From the NCBI RefSeq assembly GCF_051660745.1, contig NZ_JBOFQF010000028.1, positions 124,001 through 188,000 of the forward strand: a DNA stretch of 64,000 bases, in the 5' to 3' direction. Below are positions 57,922 to 64,000 of this stretch, one piece after another. Position numbers and translations under genes: made by a program. Below the pieces are notes generated by a model. It searched no databases and had not been told where the DNA came from. It saw only the letters and a program-made list of their open reading frames with translations. Each line of letters starts with the position of its first letter. The stretch's first letter is position 1. This DNA comes from Segniliparus sp051660745 (lineage in GTDB: Bacteria; Actinomycetota; Actinomycetes; Mycobacteriales; Mycobacteriaceae).

Positions 57922-58227
57922 ATGAGCATTGTCGTGGTCGCCGTCCTCACCCCGAAGCCCGAGCGTCGCGACGAGGTCCGCGCCGCGCTGCTCGAAGCCG
58001 TCGCCGCGACGCACCAAGAGCCGGGTTGCGAGCTGTACAGCCTCAACGAGAACGAGGCGGCGTTCGTGTTCGTCGAGCGCTGGGCGAGCAGGGAAGAGCT
58101 CGAAGCGCACTTGGCCGGGCCGGTGCTGCACAAGCTGCGCCCGTTGTTCGACGACGCGATCCTCGACTCGAACGTCCAGCTCTTGAAGCCCGTCGAGGCG
58201 GGAGATCCCGCGAAGTCCGCTGTTTGA
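57922..58227 (+). CDS. Antibiotic biosynthesis monooxygenase (ABM)-domain protein
   Basis: The 101-aa ABM-domain protein (YgiN-type) has IVVVAVLTPKPERRDEVRAAL, EPGCELYSLNEN, FVFVERWASREELEAHLAGP and HKLRPLFDD. These dimeric ferredoxin-like proteins include cofactor-free quinol monooxygenases. ATG 57922 has GAGAGGAG upstream. It may follow the DUF2236 gene functionally, since both are oxidative, but a 50-bp gap separates them. Confidence 0.87.
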   Translation: MSIVVVAVLTPKPERRDEVRAALLEAVAATHQEPGCELYSLNENEAAFVFVERWASREELEAHLAGPVLHKLRPLFDDAILDSNVQLLKPVEAGDPAKSAV

Positions 58228-58285
58228 CCCGCAGCGCGGCGAGCGGCTGCTCGCCCCTGGCGACTGGTTCGCCGACCGGCAAGTC

Positions 58286-59098
58286 GTGGCATTCCTCGGT
58301 CGGGGCGGCCGAGCCGAGGTCTACGCGGTCCGTGAGCCGCTGACCCGCAGGTTCGAGGCTGTCAAGATCCTCATCCCCCAGTACGCGGAGGATCCCGCCG
58401 AGCGGACGCAATTCGCGCACGAGTACGTGGTGACGCGCCATTTGGAGCATCCGAACATCCTCGTGCCGACCGAGCTGGGCGAGGCGGGCGGCACGATGTG
58501 GCTCAGCTTCCCCGTCGTCGCGCAGCACAGCGCCTCGGCCCTGGTCCCGAAGCGGGGGGAGGCTCCAGACCTCGACAGGGTCGGGACGCTGCTCCGCGAA
58601 TCGGCTTCTGCCCTGGACTACGCGCATGCCCGTCAGATCGTGCACCTTGACGTGAAGCCTGCGAACCTGCTGGTTGTCGCGAACCCGGATTTTCTGGTCT
58701 TCCTCAGCGATTTCGGCTCCGCCGAGGAGATCCGGGACGGGGCGGGCCACGCGAACCGCCTCGCCTCGCTGCCGTACGCCGCGCCCGAGCTGCTCACCGC
58801 GCGCCGGGGCGATTACGGCCCGCTCGGCCCCGCGACGGACCAGTACGCGCTGGCCGCGAGCGCGATGGAGCTGTTGACCGGGAGGCCGCCGTTCCCGAAG
58901 GGGACCACATGGGCCGTGGCCGGGGCGCATTTGAAATCGCCGCCGCCCAGCGCGCGGTCCCGCGCCCCGTGGCTGCCGCCCGCAGTGGACTCGGTGCTGC
59001 ACAAGGCGCTCGCGAAAGCGCCCGGCGCGCGCTATCCGAGTTGCGGGGAGTTCGCGGACGTCCTCGTGCGCGTGCTCTCGTATTGCGACATCGAGTGA
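58286..59098 (+). CDS. Soluble serine/threonine protein kinase (start uncertain)
   Basis: The kinase domain has the P-loop FLGRGGRAEVYAV, the Lys in FEAVKIL, the catalytic HLDVKPANLL (HLD instead of HRD), the SDFGSAEE metal site and APE in YAAPELL. There is no transmembrane or extracellular domain, unlike most mycobacterial Pkn kinases. GTG 58286 is the first usual start codon but falls within the first beta strand. Kinase-like sequence (LAPGDWFADRQVVAFLG) continues upstream in frame to 58187 with no ATG, GTG or TTG; CTG 58220, overlapping the ABM stop, is the best alternative. It lies directly after the ABM gene. Confidence 0.85.
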   Translation: MAFLGRGGRAEVYAVREPLTRRFEAVKILIPQYAEDPAERTQFAHEYVVTRHLEHPNILVPTELGEAGGTMWLSFPVVAQHSASALVPKRGEAPDLDRVGTLLRESASALDYAHARQIVHLDVKPANLLVVANPDFLVFLSDFGSAEEIRDGAGHANRLASLPYAAPELLTARRGDYGPLGPATDQYALAASAMELLTGRPPFPKGTTWAVAGAHLKSPPPSARSRAPWLPPAVDSVLHKALAKAPGARYPSCGEFADVLVRVLSYCDIE

Positions 59099-59148
59099 TA
59101 TGCGCCATAGTGAGATGTCACATGGTGTTAACATCCGAAGTTAGGCAT

Positions 59149-59162
59149 GCGTCACATGACGC
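59149..59162. promoter_or_regulatory. Dyad GCGTCA-CA-TGACGC upstream of the permease pair
   Basis: A perfect 6-2-6 inverted repeat in the AT-richer 111-bp gap before the first AAT permease. A related TGTCACATG lies at 59117-59125. It could bind a regulator of the permease genes. Confidence 0.35.
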
Positions 59163-59209
59163 GATATCGTCAAGGCACTTTATTTTCACTTCGATCCTAA
59201 GGACAGAGC

Positions 59210-60880
59210 TTGACCGCATCGACAGATGAGGCCCCTCCGGCGGCTCCCGCGAACTCGTACTTGACCAGGGAGGACGAGGGATACCACAAGGGACTCGGCA
59301 ACCGGCAGATCCAGATGATCGGCATCGGGGGAGCCATCGGCACCGGTCTGTTCATGGGGGCGGGCCTCAAGCTGCACAGCGCGGGCCCGGGCTTGTTCAT
59401 CGCGTACGGGCTCTGCGGGCTGTTCGTCTTCTTCATCCTGCGGGCGCTGGGCGAGTTGGTGCTGCACCGCCCGTCGTCGGGCTCGTTCGTCTCGTACTCG
59501 CGCGAGTTCCTCGGCGAGAAGGCCGCGTACGCCGTGGGCTGGATGGTCTTCCTGAACTGGGCCATGACCTCGATCGCCGACACCAGCGCCATCGCGGGCT
59601 ACATCAGCCGGTGGGTGAAGACCGACGTCGTGCCGGGGTGGACGTGGGCGCTCTTGGCGCTGGCCATCGTGCTCTCGGTGAACATGATCTCGGTGAAGTG
59701 GTTCGGCGAGATGGAGTTCTGGGCGGCGCTCATCAAGGTCATCGCCCTCGTCACCTTCCTGGTCATCGCGGTCGTCGTGCTCATCTGGGGCATGGATCTG
59801 AGCGCGTACACGCCGCCGGGCGAGAAGCCCGCGCCGGTCGCGCAGTGGCACACCGGCTTCGCCATGGTGTCGAGCAGCCCCGGCGGATGGTTCCCGCACG
59901 GGCTCTTCCCGCTCTTGGTGGTGCTCTCCAGCGTGGTCTTCGCGTATTCGGCGGTGGAGCTCGTCGGCACTGCGGCGGGCGAGGCCAAAGACCCGGAGAA
60001 GGTCATGCCGAAGGCCATCAACGCGGTGCTCCTGCGGATCGTCTTCTTCTACGTCGGGTCCGTGGTGCTCCTGGCGCTCTTGGTGCCGTACCTCAACTAC
60101 GGCAGCGGCAGCCCGTTCGTCACGTTCTTCTCCAGCCTCGGCGCGCCGTGGGCGGGGGACGTGATGAACGCGGTGGTGATCACCTCGGCGATGTCCAGCC
60201 TCAACGCGGGGCTGTACTCCACGGGCCGGATCGTCCGCTCGATGGCGATGAACGGCAGCGCCCCCGAGTCCCTCGGCAAGATGAACTCCGGCGGAGTCCC
60301 GTACCCCGGCATCTTGTTGACCTGCTGTTTCACCGTGATCGGCGTGGTGCTCAACTATCTGCTGCAGGACGCGAAAGAGGTGTTCAGCATCGCGATCGAG
60401 ATGGCCTCGATCGGCGTCATGGGCGGCTGGGCCTCCATCGTCATCTGCCAGCTCCAGTTCTTCAAGCTGGCGAAGCAGGGCTTGGCGGTTCGTCCGGCGT
60501 TCCGGATGCCGTGGGCCCCCTACAGCAACTACGCCACGCTCGTCTTCCTCGCCGCCGTCGTGGTCATCATGGGCCTGCCGAAGTCGGGCGAGACCGAGTT
60601 CGTCAAGAAGTACGAGGGCACGATCACCGTCGCGGCGTTCTTCTTCGTCTTCGTGCCGCTCCTCGTCCTCGGCTGGTACCTCCTTCGAGACCGCGTGAAC
60701 GCGATCGCGCAGGAGCGGATGGGCTACACCGGCAAGTTCCCGGTCATCGCGAACCTGCCCGTCGACCCCGAGCACATCCCGCTCAAAGACCACGAAGACC
60801 CGCGCCATCTCGGCGCGGGCGCGCACCACGGCAAGCATGAGAAGGGGCACTCGGAGGAGGCCCCCTCGGCAGGGGACTAG
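59210..60880 (+). CDS. Amino-acid permease of the AAT family, tandem copy 1
   Basis: The 556-aa, 12-TM proton-coupled importer belongs to the AroP/CycA/GabP group: GLGNRQIQMIGIGGAIGTGLF, LRALGELVLHRPSSGSFVSY, GWMVFLNWAMTSIADTSA, and FAYSAVELVGTAAGEAKDP after TM6. Likely substrates are small neutral or D-amino acids (Ala, Ser, Gly) but this cannot be fixed. TTG 59210 is used with AAGGA 6 nt upstream. The C-terminus has a His/Lys/Glu-rich tail (GAGAHHGKHEKGHSEE) missing from copy 2. Confidence 0.92.
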   Translation: MTASTDEAPPAAPANSYLTREDEGYHKGLGNRQIQMIGIGGAIGTGLFMGAGLKLHSAGPGLFIAYGLCGLFVFFILRALGELVLHRPSSGSFVSYSREFLGEKAAYAVGWMVFLNWAMTSIADTSAIAGYISRWVKTDVVPGWTWALLALAIVLSVNMISVKWFGEMEFWAALIKVIALVTFLVIAVVVLIWGMDLSAYTPPGEKPAPVAQWHTGFAMVSSSPGGWFPHGLFPLLVVLSSVVFAYSAVELVGTAAGEAKDPEKVMPKAINAVLLRIVFFYVGSVVLLALLVPYLNYGSGSPFVTFFSSLGAPWAGDVMNAVVITSAMSSLNAGLYSTGRIVRSMAMNGSAPESLGKMNSGGVPYPGILLTCCFTVIGVVLNYLLQDAKEVFSIAIEMASIGVMGGWASIVICQLQFFKLAKQGLAVRPAFRMPWAPYSNYATLVFLAAVVVIMGLPKSGETEFVKKYEGTITVAAFFFVFVPLLVLGWYLLRDRVNAIAQERMGYTGKFPVIANLPVDPEHIPLKDHEDPRHLGAGAHHGKHEKGHSEEAPSAGD

Positions 60881-60951
60881 GCTCGGGAAAGAGCGTCCGC
60901 AGATGCGACGCGCCGACAACAGGCACGAGCGAAGGACGTGAGGAATAGAGT

Positions 60952-62523
60952 TTGACCGTCACCATCGATCAGGGCAGGCCGGACACCTCGTATTTGTCCC
61001 AGGAGGACGAGGGGTACCACAAGGGGCTCGGGAACCGGCAGATCCAGATGATCGCCATTGGCGGCGCGATCGGCACAGGGCTGTTCCTCGGCTCGGGGCT
61101 GCGGCTGCACGAGCGCGGCCCCGGCTTGTTCATCGTCTACGGGCTCTGCGGGTTGTTCCTTTTCTTCATCCTGCGGGCGCTGGGCGAGTTGGTGCTGCAC
61201 CGCCCGTCGTCGGGCTCGTTCGTCTCGTACTCGCGCGAGTTCCTCGGCGAGAAGGCCGCGTACGCGGTGGGCTGGATGTTCTTTTTGAACTGGGCGATGA
61301 CCGGCATCGGCGACACCAGCGCCGTCGCGGCCTACATCGGGCGCTGGGTGCCGCCGTCGGCGGTGCCGTCGTGGGTCTGGGCGCTCGCCGCGCTGGCCAT
61401 CGTGCTCTCGGTGAACATGATCTCGGTGAAGTGGTTCGGCGAGATGGAGTTCTGGGCGGCGCTCGTCAAAGTCGTCGCGCTGACCACCTTCCTCACCGTC
61501 GGCCTGATCGTGCTCGTCTTCGGCTACCGCCTCGGCGTGGAGGGGGAGCAGGAGACGTGGCGGCCCGGCTTCGAGATGGTGGCCAGCTCTGGCGGCTGGC
61601 TGCCCAAGGGCTTCACCCCCTTGCTGCTCGTGCTGTCCACCGTCGTCTTCGCGTACGCGGGCTCGGAGATGGTCGGCACTGCGGCGGGCGAGGCCAAAGA
61701 CCCGCAGAAGGTCATGCCGAAGGCGATCAACTCGGTCATCGCCAGGGTCGCGGTCTTCTATGTCGGCTCGCTGGTCCTCCTCGCGCTCTTGGCCCCGTAC
61801 ACGCGGTACGGCGACGGCAGCCCGTTCGTCACGTTCTTCTCCCTGATCCATGTGCCCCACGCGGGGGACGTGATGAACGCGGTGGTGATCACCTCGGCGA
61901 TGTCCAGCCTCAACGCGGGGCTGTACTCCACGGGCCGGATCATCCGCTCGATGGCGATGAACGGCAGCGCGCCGTCGTTCATGACCGGGATCTCCGGCAG
62001 GGGAGTCCCGTACCCCGGCATCCTCTTGACCAGCAGCGTCGCCCTGGTCGGGGTGATTTTGAACTACTGCTTGGGAGATGCGGCCGAGGTGTTCAGCATC
62101 GCGACCGAGATGGCTTCGCTCGGCATCATCGCCAGCTGGGGCTCGATCATCCTGTGCCAGCTGCGTTTCCACAAGCTGAGCAAACAGGGCTTGGTCAAAC
62201 GTCCGGCGTTCCGGATGCCGGGGGCGCCGTACACGGGTTACGCCACGCTCCTCTTCCTGGTGCTGGTGCCGGTGCTCATGGCCTTGCCGAAGAACACCGA
62301 GACGGTATGGATCAAGAGGTACGAGGGCACGGTCACGGTCGGCGCGTTCTTCGTTTTCCTGCTGCCGATCCTGATCCTCGGCTGGTTCCTGCTGCGGGAC
62401 CGGGTGAACGCGATCGCGCAGGAGCGGATGGGCTACACCGGCCAATTCCCCGTGGTGGCGAACTTGCCGGTCGACTCGGACCGGCTGCCGCTCAAGGACC
62501 GACCCGAGACTACGGGCTCGTGA
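60952..62523 (+). CDS. Amino-acid permease of the AAT family, tandem copy 2
   Basis: The 523-aa paralogue is collinear with copy 1, with GLGNRQIQMIAIGGAIGTGLF, FLNWAMTGIGDTSAVAA, EMVGTAAGEAKDPQK and AMNGSAPSFMTGISGRGVPYPG. TTG 60952 is used, as in copy 1. It is 70 bp after copy 1, so the two may be co-transcribed. Segments of over 100 bp are identical between the copies although flanking sequence has diverged. Its end overlaps the sugar-binding protein gene by 14 bp, tail to tail. Confidence 0.92.
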   Translation: MTVTIDQGRPDTSYLSQEDEGYHKGLGNRQIQMIAIGGAIGTGLFLGSGLRLHERGPGLFIVYGLCGLFLFFILRALGELVLHRPSSGSFVSYSREFLGEKAAYAVGWMFFLNWAMTGIGDTSAVAAYIGRWVPPSAVPSWVWALAALAIVLSVNMISVKWFGEMEFWAALVKVVALTTFLTVGLIVLVFGYRLGVEGEQETWRPGFEMVASSGGWLPKGFTPLLLVLSTVVFAYAGSEMVGTAAGEAKDPQKVMPKAINSVIARVAVFYVGSLVLLALLAPYTRYGDGSPFVTFFSLIHVPHAGDVMNAVVITSAMSSLNAGLYSTGRIIRSMAMNGSAPSFMTGISGRGVPYPGILLTSSVALVGVILNYCLGDAAEVFSIATEMASLGIIASWGSIILCQLRFHKLSKQGLVKRPAFRMPGAPYTGYATLLFLVLVPVLMALPKNTETVWIKRYEGTVTVGAFFVFLLPILILGWFLLRDRVNAIAQERMGYTGQFPVVANLPVDSDRLPLKDRPETTGS

Positions 62524-63904
62524 TCGCGTTGGCGGTCTCGTCGTAGCGGCGGACGGCCTCCGGGACGGGCAACCGCCCCAAAAACATCTCGTCCAAGATC
62601 GGCTTGCCTGCCTGCGCAGCCGCCGAGTAACGAGCCCCGCGCGGGGCAGGGATGCGCGCTTGGACGGCGAAGAACGGTCCGGTGTCCACCCCGAGGCCGC
62701 GCCAGTGCTCGGTCCAGCTGGCGGTGGCGGCGGTGACCGCGGGGACGGCGGCCCCGCTCTCGCCGAGCGGCGCGTTGCCCGCCGCTGAGCCCAACCAGGC
62801 CAGCGTCTCGCGGGCGGCCTCCGGATGGGGCGAGCGAGCGTTCAAGGCCACCGAGATCCCGTTCGTGACGGTCACCCGCCCGGCAGGCCCCGCAGGAGCA
62901 ACGGCGATCCCCCAGTCGAAGGCGGCGTTCTGCCGGATCGTGGCGAGGGTGTACGGCCCGGACTCGAAGAGCGCGAGATTGCCGTGCAAGAACTGGTCCA
63001 ACGTGAAGCCGGGATTGAGGTTCGTGTCTCCCGCCGACGGCGCGACATGCCAACGGTTGACGAGGTCGACGATGTATTGCAGCGCGCCTTGGGCCTTGGG
63101 GTTCTCGAAGGCGAACCGGTCGCCGTCTTGCAGCTGTCCGCCCGCAGACCCGACGAACGGCATGATGGTGCCCTGGAGGTCCTCGAAGGCGCCGAGCCCC
63201 CATGCGCCAGACGCGGCGAGCTCGCGCAGGAGCGGCAGGAACGTGTCTTTCGCCGGGTCGGGGTCCCAGCTCGCCGCCGCGAGCTCGTCCGCGCCGACGC
63301 CGGCCTTGGCGAGCAGCGCCTTGTTGTAGTACAGGACGATCCCCGGGTCCCAGAGCTGCGGCACCGCCCAGAGCGTGCCGTTCCGGCTGAACTGCTCGAC
63401 CACCGCAGGCGCCCAGGCGGCTTTGGCCTCGGCGCCGAGCGCGTCGTCGACCGATCGGAGCTTGCCGGCCTCCGCGTAATTCGCGAAATACGTCCCGTCC
63501 ACCCAGAACAGGTCGTCCGCGCCGTCCCCGGCGATGTCGGTGCGCAGCTTGATCGCGTAGTTCGTGTAGGCGACCAGGCGCAGCTCCACATGGATCTGCG
63601 GGTGGCGGCGTTCGAACTCGTCGAGCGAGGTCCGGTACGCGGCGGCGACCTGCTTGTCCCACAGCCGCACGGTGACGGTGACACGTCCGTCGGAGGGTTC
63701 CCGGCCCAGCCACACGACAGTACTGATGAGCAGCGCGAACGCGGCGGCAAAGGCGAAGAGTCCTTTGGTGGACGGCTTCAGCCCGCTCGTCCAGACGGAT
63801 GAGGTCCAAGGCGGAAGGAGCCGACGCGTACGGGGGAGGGGGTGGTGTACGCGAGGCGACGACAACGAAGGAGATCGCCGTTTGGGCAGCGGGAAAGAGA
63901 TCAT
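62510..63904 (-). CDS. ABC transporter extracellular sugar-binding protein with repeat-encoded N-terminus
   Basis: The 464-aa family-1 solute-binding protein has VTVTVRLWDKQVAAAYRTSL, FERRHPQIHVELRLV, DDLFWVDGTYFANYAEAGKL, and LWAVPQLWDPGIVLYYNKALL in part. It captures a sugar or oligosaccharide for the adjacent permease. ATG 63904 overlaps the permease stop (ATGA). Residues about 3-36 come from a dispersed repeat and are rich in Arg and Pro. A hydrophobic helix follows at about 48-68 (GLFAFAAAFALLISTVVWLG) with no lipobox cysteine, so it may stay as a membrane anchor. No ATG or GTG starts nearer the helix; one TTG (codon 14) lies within the repeat. Confidence 0.85.
   Translation of the reverse strand: MISFPLPKRRSPSLSSPRVHHPLPRTRRLLPPWTSSVWTSGLKPSTKGLFAFAAAFALLISTVVWLGREPSDGRVTVTVRLWDKQVAAAYRTSLDEFERRHPQIHVELRLVAYTNYAIKLRTDIAGDGADDLFWVDGTYFANYAEAGKLRSVDDALGAEAKAAWAPAVVEQFSRNGTLWAVPQLWDPGIVLYYNKALLAKAGVGADELAAASWDPDPAKDTFLPLLRELAASGAWGLGAFEDLQGTIMPFVGSAGGQLQDGDRFAFENPKAQGALQYIVDLVNRWHVAPSAGDTNLNPGFTLDQFLHGNLALFESGPYTLATIRQNAAFDWGIAVAPAGPAGRVTVTNGISVALNARSPHPEAARETLAWLGSAAGNAPLGESGAAVPAVTAATASWTEHWRGLGVDTGPFFAVQARIPAPRGARYSAAAQAGKPILDEMFLGRLPVPEAVRRYDETANAITSP
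63797..63900 (+). repeat. Dispersed repeat, copy C (encodes the sugar-binding protein N-terminus)
   Basis: It begins GGATGAGGTCCAAGGCG with right arm CGAAGGAGATCGCC (TCC/GGA variant) and shares GTACGCGAGGCG and GACAACG. On the minus strand it follows the TGA of the permease gene and is read through by the next gene's frame. Confidence 0.82.
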
Positions 63905-64000
63905 TTCAACCCCGTGAGGGCTATGGAGCGGACGATATGCTTCCCGGCCACGAGGAAGCAGACGAGGAGCGGGAGGATCGCGACCGTGGTCGCGGCGGTC
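63901..64000 (-). CDS. Sugar ABC transporter permease (MalG-like), C-terminal end only
   Basis: Only the last 32 residues are in the window: a hydrophobic helix (TAATTVAILPLLVCFLVAG) and then KHIVRSIALTGLK and a stop. This is the usual end of MalG-type inner-membrane permeases (the last helix followed by a short basic tail with TxGxxK). Its stop overlaps the start of the binding-protein gene, so the two are coupled. The remainder of the transporter lies to the right. Confidence 0.8.
   Translation of the reverse strand, partial: TAATTVAILPLLVCFLVAGKHIVRSIALTGLK

Noticed and set aside
1..64000. CRISPR arrays, tRNA or rRNA genes, insertion sequences, prophage genes
   Set aside because: None was seen. 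The tyrosine recombinase is housekeeping XerC, and the repeats are dispersed, not regularly spaced arrays.

Overview
The window is high-GC actinobacterial DNA from the order Mycobacteriales. A mycothiol-conjugate amidase, LppW- and DUF2469-type genes, a short-chain isoprenyl diphosphate synthase and the lysine aminotransferase/Lrp cluster all point there. From memory, several blocks keep Mycobacterium tuberculosis gene order (gpsI-dapB-Rv2772c-Rv2771c-thyA-folA-dapA-rnj; cbs-metB-greA-mca-Rv1083-hemolysin III-uppS; ffh-rpsP-khpA-rimM-trmD-lppW-rplS-lepB-rnhB-DUF2469 with xerC-dprA-comM-yraN; lat-lrp-Rv3292-pcd), but here they are joined differently. The species cannot be named from the sequence alone; a non-Mycobacterium genus such as Segniliparus is possible. 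No tRNA, rRNA, CRISPR array or insertion sequence was seen.

Layout. 1-10 kb: PNPase tail and terminator, an amino-acid permease, the DAP/lysine genes dapB and dapA, the thymidylate/folate pair thyA-folA, a YcaQ-like glycosylase and RNase J. 10-24 kb: a nucleotidyltransferase, a membrane protein with an L7/L12-like tail, an esterase, an LLM oxidoreductase, a P450, a 917-residue exported protein made of four repeats, a prolyl oligopeptidase, lpd, an MFS exporter and a Bax-inhibitor-like protein. 24-27 kb: three tandem paralogous esterases. 27-35 kb: transsulfuration (cbs, metB), DUF488, greA, mca and partners, hemolysin III, an MBL hydrolase, a cis-prenyltransferase. 35-43 kb: ffh and the rpsP-trmD and rplS-lepB-rnhB translation/secretion clusters. 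43-48 kb: an M23 peptidase and, on the other strand, yraN-comM-dprA-xerC. 48-54 kb: a divergent lipoprotein/EEP pair, then a lysine catabolic locus (AASA dehydrogenase, a DUF1338/HglS-type enzyme, Lrp, lysine 6-aminotransferase). 55-64 kb: LtrA, TetR with a DUF2236 oxygenase, an ABM monooxygenase, a Ser/Thr kinase, two tandem AAT permeases, and the end of a sugar ABC transporter.

Regulatory style. Many genes start at, or within a base or two of, the predicted transcription start. A TANNNT -10 box lies 6-8 nt before an ATG or GTG with no Shine-Dalgarno, so leaderless mRNAs look common. This spacing also decides several start codons.

Most unusual feature. A dispersed repeat of roughly 95-125 bp occurs five times (6077-6200, 20974-21081, 28481-28588, 49828-49921, 63797-63900), plus one loose arm. 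Its ends pair into an imperfect stem, with a compensatory G:C/C:G swap between copies. Four copies lie directly after a gene's stop codon. One copy is translated in frame inside the YcaQ-like gene, and another supplies most of the N-terminus of the sugar-binding protein. It resembles a translated palindromic element and I do not recognise it as described.
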